Position numbers and translations under genes: made by a program. 64,000 nucleotides of DNA from CAZUWH01 sp964624075 (lineage in GTDB: Bacteria > Pseudomonadota > Alphaproteobacteria > Rhodospirillales > Rhodospirillaceae), in contig CAZUWH010000009.1 in assembly GCA_964624075.1 (NCBI GenBank), forward strand, positions 28,735-92,734. The letters run 5' to 3'. Position 1 is the stretch's first letter, and each line of letters starts with the position of its first letter. Of the stretch, positions 9,314 through 18,169 are shown piece by piece. The notes under the pieces were generated by a model that searched no databases, was not told the origin of the DNA, and saw only the letters and a list, made by a program, of their open reading frames with translations.

Positions 9314-9766
9314 GAGCACGTCTGGAAACATAACGAGTGTCTTCAATGCGTTAAAAAAACCGCCGTCATTCCCGCAAAAGCCTGCCCTCGCGCAGACGGG
9401 GGCGGGAGTCTAGGGCCGTCTCTGGTACAATGCGCTGTCCCTAGTCCCCCGCTCCCCGCCTTCGCGGGGACAGGCTTCGCGGGGGTGGCGACCAATGCAT
9501 TGAAAAATAACGATATGTTCCAGGACAACCTCTGGAGGCTGTCGAAAGATAGCAAGCAGCTGGTCACCTTGTCACCGGAAGGCCAGAAAATCATGAAGAT
9601 GTGGCTCTGACGAACAGGCGGGCACGCATCCGTGTCAGCATTATCCAGGATTAAGGCCATGCTGAGCCTTGGCCTATCGCCATGCCCGGGAAACACGACC
9701 GTCTCATGAAGCCCGGCCTGCTGTAGTCTCGAAAGGCGCAACACCCGGGTCAGGAGTATGTTATCC
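9314..9766. other. Intergenic region with a palindromic repeat and no clear gene
   Basis: About 450 bases separate the SDR and the FAD dehydrogenase genes. The first part (about 9357-9490) is G+C-rich, starts with a CGTCATTCCCGC end and contains the inverted pair CCCCGCCTTCGCGGGG. I list it separately as a repeat. At 9515-9610 there is a 31-codon frame beginning MFQDNLWRLSKDSKQLV. It has no visible ribosome binding site and I cannot assign it. It may be the tail of a lost gene. The rest holds nothing I can support. Confidence 0.5.
9360..9490. repeat. CGTCATTCCCGC-type palindromic repeat, copy 1
   Basis: The segment begins with CGTCATTCCCGC, the same end as the element at 11248-11318. It carries nested inverted repeats, including CCCCGCCTTCGCGGGG near 9454-9470 and further GCGGG runs, so single-stranded forms would fold strongly. 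It is less symmetrical than the second copy and probably a decayed or composite version. Elements of this kind occur between genes in many proteobacteria. Their function is unknown, and transcription termination or mRNA-end protection are possibilities. Confidence 0.5.
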
Positions 9767-11185
9767 ATGTCTGCACGCGAAACGTTCGTCGACCGGATTA
9801 CCCAGGTGGTCGGTCCGGATGGCATGGTGACGGACCCCATCGCCATGGCGCCTTACCTGCGCGAGGAACGTGGCCTTTATCAGGGACGTGCAACCGCCGT
9901 GGTGCGGCCGGCCTCCACCACTGAGGCGGCAAGGGTGGTGCACCTGTGTGCCGAGGCCGGGGTGCCATTGGTTCCGCAGGGAGGCAATACCGGTCTCGTG
10001 GGGGGAGGCGTGCCGTGGGAGCACGGGCATGAAATCATCCTTTCTACCCGGCGGCTCAACCGGGTGCGCGCCATTGATCCGGTCAACTATACCATCACCG
10101 TCGAGGCAGGCTGTATTCTTGCCGACGCGCAGGAAGCCGCTGCCGGTGCCTGCTGCCTGCTGCCCTTGTCGCTTGCAGCGGAGGGAAGCTGCTGCATTGG
10201 TGGCAACCTTGCTACCAATGCAGGCGGTCTCAACGTGCTTCACTACGGCACTGCTCGCGATCTGACCCTGGGGCTTGAGGTGGTGCTGCCCGATGGCCGG
10301 ATATGGAACGGCCTGCGTGCCCTGGCTAAGGACAACACGGGTTACGCCTTGAAACATTTGTTCATTGGCGCCGAAGGCACGCTCGGTCTCATTACTGCGG
10401 CTGTCCTGAAACTGTTCCCGCGCCCCCATGACACGCAGACCGCTCTCTGTGCCCTGCCAAATGTGGAGAGTGCCCTTTCTCTCCTGTCGCGGGCCCGGGC
10501 GGCCAGTGGCGACTCGGTGACGGCCTTCGAATTGATCCCGCGTCTTGGCCTTGAGTTCTGTCTTCGCCATCTGTCCGGCCTCCCCAATCCGTTCGAGACG
10601 GTTTGGCCATGGTACGTCCTGATCGAGCTGTCAACAGCGAACCCTGCTGTCGCCTTACGTGCAAACGTTGAGGCCCTCCTGGAACAGGTGTTCGCAGCGG
10701 GGGTAATCAGAGATGCCGTGATTGCCGGCAGCCTGGAGCAGGCCGCGACGCTGTGGCGAATCCGTGAGGGACTCCCAGAGGCGCAGAAGCACGAGGGAGG
10801 CAGCATCAAGCACGATGTCTCGGTGCCCGTGAGCCTGGTCCCCGCGTTCCTGACTCGGGCCACGGTAGCGGTGGAAACCGCCCTGCCGGGGGTGCGGGTC
10901 TGTGCGTTTGGTCATGTCGGCGATGGTAACATCCATTTCAACCTGAGCCAGCCCCTCGCTATGAGCCGGGAGGACTTTCTGGCCGAGTGGTCTCGCCTGA
11001 ACCGGATCGTTCACGATATCGTAACCACCATGGGAGGCAGTATCTCGGCGGAACACGGCATCGGTCGCCTGAAACGGGCGGAAATGGTCCGCTGCAAGGA
11101 TCCGGTGGAACTGGACCTGATGCGCCGGATCAAGCAGATCATTGATCCCGGCAACATCATGAACCCGGGCAAGGTGATCGAATGA
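9767..11185 (+). CDS. FAD-binding oxidoreductase, D-2-hydroxyacid dehydrogenase (GlcD/D2HGDH type)
   Basis: A 472-residue flavoprotein of the vanillyl-alcohol oxidase fold. The N-terminal PCMH FAD-binding domain includes PQGGNTGLVGGG. The C-terminal domain has FGHVGDGNIHFN and ends with SAEHGIGRLKR and NPGKV, which are hallmarks of D-lactate, glycolate and D-2-hydroxyglutarate dehydrogenases. These enzymes oxidise D-2-hydroxyacids and pass electrons to a carrier. The closest type by pattern is D-2-hydroxyglutarate dehydrogenase, but this is inferred. ATG 9767 is preferred to ATG 9758 because the CAGGAG ribosome binding site lies 10 bases before it and only one or two before the other. Confidence 0.88.
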   Translation: MSARETFVDRITQVVGPDGMVTDPIAMAPYLREERGLYQGRATAVVRPASTTEAARVVHLCAEAGVPLVPQGGNTGLVGGGVPWEHGHEIILSTRRLNRVRAIDPVNYTITVEAGCILADAQEAAAGACCLLPLSLAAEGSCCIGGNLATNAGGLNVLHYGTARDLTLGLEVVLPDGRIWNGLRALAKDNTGYALKHLFIGAEGTLGLITAAVLKLFPRPHDTQTALCALPNVESALSLLSRARAASGDSVTAFELIPRLGLEFCLRHLSGLPNPFETVWPWYVLIELSTANPAVALRANVEALLEQVFAAGVIRDAVIAGSLEQAATLWRIREGLPEAQKHEGGSIKHDVSVPVSLVPAFLTRATVAVETALPGVRVCAFGHVGDGNIHFNLSQPLAMSREDFLAEWSRLNRIVHDIVTTMGGSISAEHGIGRLKRAEMVRCKDPVELDLMRRIKQIIDPGNIMNPGKVIE

Positions 11186-11208
11186 TCACTGCCGCGCCTT
11201 GATGACGC

Positions 11209-11233
11209 GGAGTCCGGAAAATTTTCGGACTCC
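11209..11233 (+). terminator. Hairpin after the FAD dehydrogenase gene
   Basis: GGAGTCCG and its exact complement CGGACTCC flank an AAAATTTT-containing loop, giving a perfect stem of eight base pairs that can extend through the A/T centre. It lies 24 bases after the stop codon. It lacks a following T-run, so it is either a weak intrinsic terminator or an mRNA-stabilising hairpin. Confidence 0.4.
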
Positions 11234-11247
11234 GTATAAATAACTAC

Positions 11248-11318
11248 CGTCATTCCCGCGCCAGCAGGCATCCATACCATGCTGACAGGCATGGATTCCC
11301 GCTTTCGCGGGAATGACG
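11248..11318. repeat. CGTCATTCCCGC-type palindromic repeat, copy 2
   Basis: This 71-base element starts with CGTCATTCCCGCG and ends with its reverse complement CGCGGGAATGACG. The interior contains a second inverted pair (GGCATCCATACC against the GGCATGGATTCC side). It fits the widespread class of short intergenic palindromes with GTCATTCCCGC ends. It lies between the FAD dehydrogenase and the ABC-F gene. The copy at 9360-9490 shares the left end. Confidence 0.65.
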
Positions 11319-11388
11319 AATTCTAGGTTTTTAAAGGTCTCCACGTGAGACTTTTCGAAGAAAGCGCGTTTGTGCTATCACCGCGCCC

Positions 11389-13290
11389 ATGCTGCGGATC
11401 AACGATCTTACCTGCCGTATCGGAGACCGGCTCCTTTTTGATTGTGCCTCGGCGCAGGTGGCCGTCGGCCAGCGGGTGGGCTTGGTGGGGCGCAATGGTG
11501 CCGGCAAGTCCACGCTGTTCCGGCTGATTATGGGCGAAGTCGGTGCAGACAGTGGGACCCTGATGGTCCGGCCCCGGGCCCGCCTCGGCTGGGTGGCCCA
11601 GGAGATTCCCGATGGCGACGACAGCCTGCTTGAACGGGTGCTGGCTGCCGGCGGCGAACGGACAGCCCTTCTGGCCGAGGAAGCCACCGCCGTTGATCCG
11701 GTGCGCATCGCCGAAATCCATGAACGCCTGGTCACCATCGAAGCGCATGCCGCGCCGGCGCGTGCCGCGGCCATCCTGGCCGGATTGGGTTTCTCCTCCG
11801 TCCGGCAGATGGAGCCGGTGCAGGCCTTGTCCGGCGGCTGGCGCATGCGTGTCGCCCTGGCCGCCGCCCTGTTTGCCCATCCTGACCTACTGCTTCTGGA
11901 TGAGCCCACCAATCACCTGGATCTGGAGGCTACCTTATGGCTGGAGGGACATCTGTCGTCTTATCCTGGTACGCTTTTGCTCATTAGCCACGACCGCGAC
12001 CTCCTGAACAAGGTAGTGGGGCGCATTCTTCACATCGACAACGGCAAGCTTGTCTCCTATCGTGGCGGCTATAACCGTTTCGAGCGGGCCCGTCACGAAC
12101 GGCTGGAACTGGCCGGCAGGACGGCTGCCCGTCAGGGAGAGCAACGCCGGCACATCCAGGCGTTCGTTGACCGCTTCCGGGCCAAGGCGGCCAAGGCGCG
12201 TCAGGCGCAGAGCCGTCTCAAGATGCTCGAACGCCTGGAACCGGCGGCAACGGTGGTCGAGCACCAGTCCGTGACCTTCGACTTTCCCGATCCGGTGCCG
12301 TTGCCGTCGCCCTTGCTGGTGCTGGAAGACGGAGTGGCCGGCTACGACGGCCGGCTGGTGCTGCGCAAGATCAGCCTCCGTTTCGATGCCGATGACCGCA
12401 TTGCCCTCCTCGGCGCCAACGGCAACGGCAAGTCGACCCTGGCCAAGGTTCTGGCTGGCCGGCTTGCGCTCATGGGAGGAACGATCCAGTGTTCGCCCAG
12501 GCTCACGGTCGGCTATTTCGCTCAGCATCAAACGGAAGAGCTGCATCCGAGCGAGACGGTGTTCCAGCACATGGGGCGCGTTTTGGCCGGCCTGCCCGAA
12601 GCCAGGGTACGTGCCCATCTGGGCCGGTTCGGCTTCACCCAGTCTCGGGCCGACGTAACGGTGGCCCAATTGTCGGGGGGTGAAAAGGCACGGCTCCTGT
12701 TCGCCCTCATGAGCCGGAGCGCTCCCCACCTCATGATCCTGGACGAGCCCACCAACCATCTCGATCTCGACAGCCGTACGACTCTGGTGGAGGCGCTGAA
12801 CGCCTATCAGGGCGCCATCGTTCTCGTCACGCACGATCCGCATCTGATCGAAATGGTGGCCGACCGGCTGTGGCTGGTCGCCGATGGTACGGTACGGTCC
12901 TTCGAGGGGGATCTCGACGACTATCGCCGGCTCCTGCTGGAGCAGACACGGCTGGCGCGACGCGAAGAGTCTGCCGTGGTCGTTCGGGGCAGTGGCATCA
13001 GCCGCAAGGACGAGCGGCGGTTGAGTGCCGCGATTCGCGCCCGTCTTGCCCCCTTGCGTCAGGTAGTCCTTAAGGCCGAGCGGCGTCTGGAAACGTTGCA
13101 GGCCCGTCAGGCCGGTCTGCAAGCCAGGTTGACCGACCCGGCGCTCTATAGCAACGAACTTGCCGTAGCCGAACAGGTCAAGGCTTTGCGGATGGAACTG
13201 GCCGAGCTCGCCGCAGCCATTGCCGAGACCGAAGAAGTCTGGCTGGAAGCCCAGACAGCCCTTGACGAAGCCGAGGCATCGCTGGGATGA
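11389..13290 (+). CDS. ABC-F family ATPase (Uup/YheS-like)
   Basis: A 633-residue protein with two ABC domains and no membrane segments, as in ABC-F proteins, which act at the ribosome rather than as transporters. Domain 1 has Walker A GRNGAGKST near residue 34 and LSGG plus LLLDEPTNHLD. Domain 2 has GANGNGKST near 345 and LSGGEKARLL plus MILDEPTNHLD. The linker between them is basic, and the C-terminus from about residue 545 is a predicted coiled coil, which suits the Uup/YheS group. The start is the first ATG after the upstream repeat. It looks intact. Confidence 0.93.
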   Translation: MLRINDLTCRIGDRLLFDCASAQVAVGQRVGLVGRNGAGKSTLFRLIMGEVGADSGTLMVRPRARLGWVAQEIPDGDDSLLERVLAAGGERTALLAEEATAVDPVRIAEIHERLVTIEAHAAPARAAAILAGLGFSSVRQMEPVQALSGGWRMRVALAAALFAHPDLLLLDEPTNHLDLEATLWLEGHLSSYPGTLLLISHDRDLLNKVVGRILHIDNGKLVSYRGGYNRFERARHERLELAGRTAARQGEQRRHIQAFVDRFRAKAAKARQAQSRLKMLERLEPAATVVEHQSVTFDFPDPVPLPSPLLVLEDGVAGYDGRLVLRKISLRFDADDRIALLGANGNGKSTLAKVLAGRLALMGGTIQCSPRLTVGYFAQHQTEELHPSETVFQHMGRVLAGLPEARVRAHLGRFGFTQSRADVTVAQLSGGEKARLLFALMSRSAPHLMILDEPTNHLDLDSRTTLVEALNAYQGAIVLVTHDPHLIEMVADRLWLVADGTVRSFEGDLDDYRRLLLEQTRLARREESAVVVRGSGISRKDERRLSAAIRARLAPLRQVVLKAERRLETLQARQAGLQARLTDPALYSNELAVAEQVKALRMELAELAAAIAETEEVWLEAQTALDEAEASLG

Positions 13291-13405
13291 GGCGATGTCC
13301 AGAGAACGCTTCAACGGGAAGACATGACTTTCGTATGCATACGTCTCTGACGGCACGGGTTTGCACGGATGATATGATCCATGGCGTTGTCTTCTGGAGA
13401 AGATC

Positions 13406-14181
13406 TTATGGGCTGAAACTCTGCACAAGACTGCCTACCAGAAGGGCCAAGCCATCTACCAGCACGAAAAAGATTAACTTGAATGGCAAGGCCAGTATTG
13501 CCGGGGGCAGCATCATCATGCCCATGGACATCAGCAGCGAGGCGATAACCATGTCGATGACGACAAACGGAATGTAAATCAGGAATCCGATTTCGAAGGC
13601 CCGTTTTAGTTCACTGATGATGAAGGCCGGTACTAGGACCTTGAGCGGTGTACCTTCCGGGTGGGCAACTGGTCTGGTCTTCGAGATGTCCATGAACAGC
13701 GCGACGTCAACCTCGCGCACGTTGCATATCATGAAACCATGAAAGGGTGCGATGATGCGCTCCGGTGCTTCGTTTTCGTCTATCTCCCCTTCGACCAGCG
13801 GCACGATTCCCTCGTAATAAGCCTTTTCCAGAGTCGGCTGCATGACGAAGCCGGTCAGGAACAGGGCGAGGCCGGCAATCACCATGTTGGACGGGCTAGT
13901 CTGGGTCTGGGTGCCGACAGTCTGACGGGTGAAGTGCAGCACGACGATGATACGGGTGAACACGGTGACCATGACGAGGATGCTGGGCGCGAGGCTCAAG
14001 ACCGTCATCAGGGCCACAAGCTGAATGATCCGGCCGGTGGTGGTGGAACCGCTGCGGTCGCCGAAATCCAGTGTGGTGGCCGACTGCGCCAGGGCCAGCA
14101 GGGGCTCGGTCAGGGGAAGAAAACGGCTACCATGCAGAAGACAGCCACGCCGCCCAGAAGGGCGCCTGGGGAGACTTTTAT
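13406..14181 (-). pseudogene. fliP: fliP, flagellar export gate protein, signal peptide frameshifted off
   Basis: FliP forms the core of the flagellar type III export gate in the inner membrane. From 14130 down to 13406 the frame is open and reads as mature FliP (LAQSATTLDFGD, then VALMTVLSLAPSILVMVTVF and the C-terminal helices). The signal peptide LLGGVAVFCMVAVFF lies in a different frame just upstream (about 14112-14181) and hits a stop, so one base has been gained or lost around 14110-14120. The signal-peptide frame has no ATG: the codon at the expected start reads ATA. FliP without its signal should not insert properly, so I call it broken, although the rest is well preserved. Confidence 0.8.
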
Positions 14182-14197
14182 GGTCTATCCTCCGCGT

Positions 14198-14458
14198 TCA
14201 TCGTAGGCGAGAGGGTGCTCGTCGAGACGAGACTGGCATCTTCTCCTGGAAGCTGCTGGCGGGGGGAGTAGCCGTTTCCACTACTACGTCGGTGGCACCG
14301 CCGACCAGCAGGAGGTGTTCGGTTGCATCGCGTTGGACCAGGACCAAGCATCGTTTGCCGTCCACGGCGACGGTTTCTACCACCGCCAGGCGACGCGAAC
14401 GGGAACGTGAGGGGAGGAGGGAGGAACCGAATCGCCGCACCAGATGAGCCACCAACAT
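14198..14458 (-). pseudogene. fliO: fliO remnant, 5' truncated
   Basis: FliO is a small membrane protein that assists assembly of the FliP ring. The 86-codon frame reads HLVRRFG and then RRLAVVETVAVDGKRCLVLV and EHLLLVGGATDVVVE, the conserved cytoplasmic domain of FliO. The N-terminal membrane helix that should precede HLVRRFG is missing: the frame meets a TAA about ten codons upstream. It sits immediately upstream of fliP on the same strand, the usual fliO-fliP order, and divergent from flgB. Confidence 0.75.
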
Positions 14459-14638
14459 GATGCTGATGCGTGTATAATTGTGTGTTTACATGCCTTCCAT
14501 GCTTGTTGAAGATCACATACCTCCTGTCCACCATTCCTTAAGCGATTTCATTCTGTACCTATAGGTCATACATGGCTGTAGTTGATCTCTAATAGTTGTA
14601 ATATATAGGAAATAAGAACCGCAAAAAGGGGGGACAGG

Positions 14639-15068
14639 ATGGACCTGACCAATCTGACCCTGTTCAACATGGCCAAACGGCACATAGACTGGATGGCCCA
14701 GCGTGAGCAGGTCCTGGCCACCAACGTGGCCAATGCCGATACGCCCGATTTCCAGCCGAGTGACGTGCGTCCACTTGATTTCCAGAAGCTTCTCCGCGCC
14801 CAGGCGCCCATGGCTGCCATTGCCAGGAACGGCCCCGGCCGTCGAAACGCATCCCGACCACACCCCCGGCACCATTCCGGAGCGGGGGCCGTTTCTCGTT
14901 GACAAGGTGCGGAAAGCTTACGGAGAGTCGCCAGGCGGCAATGCGGTCGTCTTGGAAGATCAGACCCTCAAGATCGCCGAAAGCAGAAGCCAGTACGAAC
15001 TGGCGGCCACCCTCTTGCAGAAGAACCTACGTATGTTGCGGGTGGCCATTGGCAAGAACGGGGGTTAA
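14639..15068 (+). pseudogene. flgB: flgB, flagellar proximal rod protein, frameshifted
   Basis: FlgB is a rod protein linking the MS ring to the flagellar axle. The start is normal (MDLTNLTLFNMAKRHIDWMA, and the rod signature LATNVANADTPDFQP). The frame shifts at about 14830-14840, after MAAIARNG. The second half (PDHTPGTIPERGP, VVLEDQTLKIAESRSQYELA, ending RVAIGKNGG) is in another frame and stops at 15066-15068. One small indel therefore disrupts the gene. It lies divergent from fliOP and directly upstream of flgC, as in other alphaproteobacteria. Confidence 0.85.
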
Positions 15069-15096
15069 ACAGATCGAAGAGGGGAGAGTAAGCGTC

Positions 15097-15375
15097 ATAG
15101 ACGATTTGCAACGCATGGACCGGATTGCTACCGTGGGCATGAAGGTCAAGATGAAACTATTGAGGGTAATTTCGGAAAATCTTGCCAATGCCGATTCGAT
15201 CACCAAGACACCAGGCGATGCCTCCCTATCGGCGCAAGGTGATGACTTTCAAGAGTGTGCCGAACCACAAGGCAGAGGTTAAACTGGTCCAAATGGACTG
15301 GATACAGGCTGATCGTTCCGAATTCAGCTGCCGTTATAACCCCGCCCACCCGACCGCCGATGAAAACGGCTATGC
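15097..15375 (+). pseudogene. flgC: flgC 5' part, frameshifted and fused to cckA by deletion
   Basis: The proximal rod protein FlgC is recognisable from IDDLQRMDRIATVGMK and RVISENLANADS, the latter a strong FlgB/FlgC rod signature. Its start codon position (15097) reads ATA. A frameshift near 15220 moves the continuation PYRRKVMTFKSVPNHKAEVK into the next frame, which runs through CRYNPAHPTADENGY to about 15375. From there the same frame continues as a different protein (CckA). The last third of flgC is absent. Confidence 0.8.
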
Positions 15376-16313
15376 CCGCGATGCCATGCCCGGGGAAGGG
15401 GCACTGTCCATCGCACCGGCACGGTGACCTTCAACACCCTCACCCAGCGCGGGCCCGAGATCATTTCGGCCGGCGATTATGTGCTGATCGAGGTGAGCGA
15501 TACCGGAACCAGCATTCCCAAGGAGGACATCGGCCGTATCTTCGAACCGTTTTTCTCAACCAAACAAGGTGGTGCTGGCACTGGGCTGGGGTTGTCCACC
15601 GTTTATGGTATCGTACGGCAAACTGACGGGTTCATTGTTGTCGACTCCGCCATTGGCGAGGGGGCAACCTTCACCATCTATCTGCCGCGTTATGGGATCG
15701 AGCAGGCCGTCGAATCGGCTGTGAAGCCCTCCACCCGGAGTCTTGCCGCCGCCCTGATGGCGGTCCGGCGGTCCAGACATCCCGCGATTCTCAGCAACCA
15801 CCCAAAGCCCCAGGGCAGGCAGATGATGAAACGCGTCCCAACATCATGGGAGGAGGCATCACGGGAGACGACACGCCCCCCTCTGCGCTTCTCCCGGATG
15901 GGAAAACGGTGCTGCTGGTGGAGGACGAGAAAACCATACGGGCTTTTGCGGCCCGTGCTCTGCGCCACAGAGGTTATACCGCGCTGACAGCCAGCAGCGG
16001 CGAGGTGGCTATCACCGTCGTGCGCGACAATTCCGGCCTTGCCCTGCTGATCAGCGATACGGTCATGCCGGGCATGGACGGCGCAACGCTCGCTTGTCTG
16101 GTGCGGGCGGAATGGCCAGGCATCCGGGTCATCCTGACGTCAGGCTATTCCGACGACATCAACAGTGGCGAACTGACCGATCTGCCCGATGCTCACTTTC
16201 TGCCCAAGCCGTTCAGTCTTGAGGGGTTGGCTAATCTGGTCGGGGATGTTCTAGCCGACGTTATGACGGTCCGCGACACCCCGTCCACACCCTATCCTGC
16301 ACGCCTCCCATGA
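15373..16313 (+). pseudogene. cckA: cckA 3' part: histidine kinase ATPase end plus receiver domain
   Basis: CckA is the hybrid histidine kinase at the top of the CtrA phosphorelay, which controls the cell cycle or, in Rhodospirillales, motility. The remnant begins at ARDAMPGEGALSIA, inside the ATPase domain (N-box end). A shift at about 15420 leads to YVLIEVSDTGTSIPKEDIGR, the FFSTKQGGAGTGLGLSTVYG loop and GATFTIYLPRYG. Another shift at about 15800-15890 leads to the receiver domain (VLLVEDEKTIRAFA, SDTVMPGMDG, VILTSGY, FLPKPFS), ending at 16311. The N-terminal sensor, the HisKA domain and the start of the ATPase domain are missing. Confidence 0.8.
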
Positions 16314-16324
16314 CCCCATACGCA

Positions 16325-16459
16325 TGGATCCCTCTCGAACCCCTTTCTCCCCCCCCCCCCCTCTGGGCGGAAGACTCCCTCCCTCCTGATGGGGGAGAGC
16401 TTTGGGGGGTGGGGCCTGCTGATGCGCATTGGGATAAATTCCATGATGAGAATTGCTGT
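16325..16459. repeat. Modular dispersed repeat (family R1), copy at 16.4 kb
   Basis: A C-rich and then G-rich stretch with ACTCCCTCCCTCCTGATGGG is followed by the end module ATAAATTCCATGATGAGAAT. The same end module occurs with few differences at 62684-62704 and inverted at about 31000-31016. This copy lies exactly between the cckA remnant and the cysS stop codon and looks shortened compared with the other copies. Confidence 0.6.
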
Positions 16460-17833
16460 TCAGCCCCTCCGCCAGATTGTTCCGGTCGGGGAATCCTCCA
16501 GAATAACCCCTTTCTGACGCATGGTCTCACGGAGCCGGTCGGCCTCTGCGAAGTCACACGCTGTGCGGGCTGCGGCACGGCGGGCAATCAAGGCCTCAAT
16601 GAGGGGCGAGTCGGTTTCTTCTACGCCCATTTTGAACCACGCCTCGGGTTCCTGGGCAAGCAAGCCTAACATGGCGGCACCATCACGCAGCATGCCTTTG
16701 AGTCGGATCTGGTCAGCACGGCTGGTTGCCTTGTTGAGGGCGGTTGCAAGATCGTGCAGTGCGGCAATGGCACGGGGCGTGTTGAGATCGTCACACAAGG
16801 CAGCCATGACTTCAGGGGCTTCCATCCGTGTCGGTTCCGGAGGTACGTCGGCCACAGCCCGCAGGGCGGTATGGAAACGGTCGAGTGCCAGTTTTGCCTG
16901 GCGCAGACCATCTTCAGTCCAGTCCAGCGGCTGATGGTAGTGGGTGGACAGCATGGCAAGACGGATGGTTTCCCCCGCGACACCTCGCTCCAGGAGCTGG
17001 CGTACGGTGATGAAGTTGCCAAGTGACTTCGACATTTTTTTACCTTCGACCATCAGCCAGCCATTGTGGAGCCAGTAGCGCACAAACGGCCTGTCATGGG
17101 CGCAGGTGCTTTGGGCGAGCTCATTCTCGTGATGAGGGAAAATTAAATCATGTCCGCCACCGTGTATATCAAATGTCTCGCCCAGGTAAAAACACGACAT
17201 GGCCGAACATTCGATATGCCAACCTGGCCGGCCGCGACCCCATGGACTGTCCCAGCCGGGCAGGTCGGGAGAGGAAGGCTTCCACAGGACGAAATCGGCT
17301 GGGTCCTGTTTGTAGGGTGCCACATCCACCCGTGCTCCGGCCACCATTTCCTCACGGGCGCGGCCCGACAGAATGCCATAATTGAGCGCGGACGGGACGC
17401 TGAACAGCACGTGCCCGGAGGCAATGTAGGCATGACCGCGTTCGATCAGCCGTTCGATCATGGCGACCATTGCAGCAATGTGGGCCGTGGCACGCGGCTC
17501 GACATCGGGCGAGAGGGCGTTCAGGGCTGCCATGTCTTCGTGAAAGAAACGGGCCATTCCCTCGGTGATGGCCCAGATGGTGTGACCGCTTGCGGCGGCA
17601 CGGGTGTTGATCTTGTCGTCTACGTCGGTGATGTTGCGAACATAGGTGACCCGCGGATACAGCCGTTTCAGCAGCCGGTAGAGCACATCGAAGACCACCA
17701 CCGGCCGTGCGTTGCCGATATGGGCCCGGTCGTAGACGGTGGGACCGCACACATACATCCGGACCCGGGCAGGATCGAGAGGGACAAAAGGTTCCTTGCG
17801 GCGGTTCAGGGTATTGCACAGTTCAAGCGGCAT
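16460..17833 (-). CDS. cysS: Cysteine--tRNA ligase
   Basis: CysS charges tRNA(Cys) with cysteine. It has the class I signatures HIGNA (in DRAHIGNARP) and KMSKSLGN, the zinc-site region VCGPTVYD near the N-terminus, and the CSAM and HHENELAQ segments of the catalytic core. The ATG at 17833 (MPLELCNTL) is chosen because homologues begin there. The frame extends 11 codons further, to a TTG at 17866. The protein is about 457 residues, normal for the family, and appears intact. Confidence 0.96.
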   Translation of the reverse strand: MPLELCNTLNRRKEPFVPLDPARVRMYVCGPTVYDRAHIGNARPVVVFDVLYRLLKRLYPRVTYVRNITDVDDKINTRAAASGHTIWAITEGMARFFHEDMAALNALSPDVEPRATAHIAAMVAMIERLIERGHAYIASGHVLFSVPSALNYGILSGRAREEMVAGARVDVAPYKQDPADFVLWKPSSPDLPGWDSPWGRGRPGWHIECSAMSCFYLGETFDIHGGGHDLIFPHHENELAQSTCAHDRPFVRYWLHNGWLMVEGKKMSKSLGNFITVRQLLERGVAGETIRLAMLSTHYHQPLDWTEDGLRQAKLALDRFHTALRAVADVPPEPTRMEAPEVMAALCDDLNTPRAIAALHDLATALNKATSRADQIRLKGMLRDGAAMLGLLAQEPEAWFKMGVEETDSPLIEALIARRAAARTACDFAEADRLRETMRQKGVILEDSPTGTIWRRG

Positions 17834-18169
17834 TGTCGTTCGCACGTCGTTTGGGCTTTCCGTCAATTTTCAGAATCTGCTCGTGACGGCTCGAGCCTCT
17901 TGCCATCTGTTTGCCGATGCGGTGCCGTCTTCCGGTTCTTGGCCGGATTGGCAAACCGGAATCGTCCCGACAGGATGCAACCCTTTATGCCCGGATCGCA
18001 GGAACGACCAAGCACACGCCGACAGAGACCGTTCTGTTCGTGCGGACAACCCCACCCCCCGCTCATGTCTTTTCCCTTTCTTTCGCTCTCTGTCAAGATC
18101 CGTGCTCCCTTGTCCCACGCCTCTAAAGGAGAGGGGCCCGGGAGCGCCTTTCCCCATTTCCCCATTGTT
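17834..18169. other. Intergenic region between cysS and amrBA
   Basis: A stretch of 336 bases with no recognisable gene. It is rich in pyrimidine runs and contains CGCCTCTAAAGGAGAGGGGC near 18118, a short inverted pair that vaguely resembles the R1 repeat interior. Long frames exist here on the plus strand, but they are continuations of antisense frames through cysS and amrBA. It should contain the cysS promoter, which I cannot point to. Confidence 0.45.

Noticed and set aside
11935..13428. A 497-codon minus-strand frame opposite the ABC-F gene
   Set aside because: Antisense shadow. Its composition is what reversed ABC-F codons would give.
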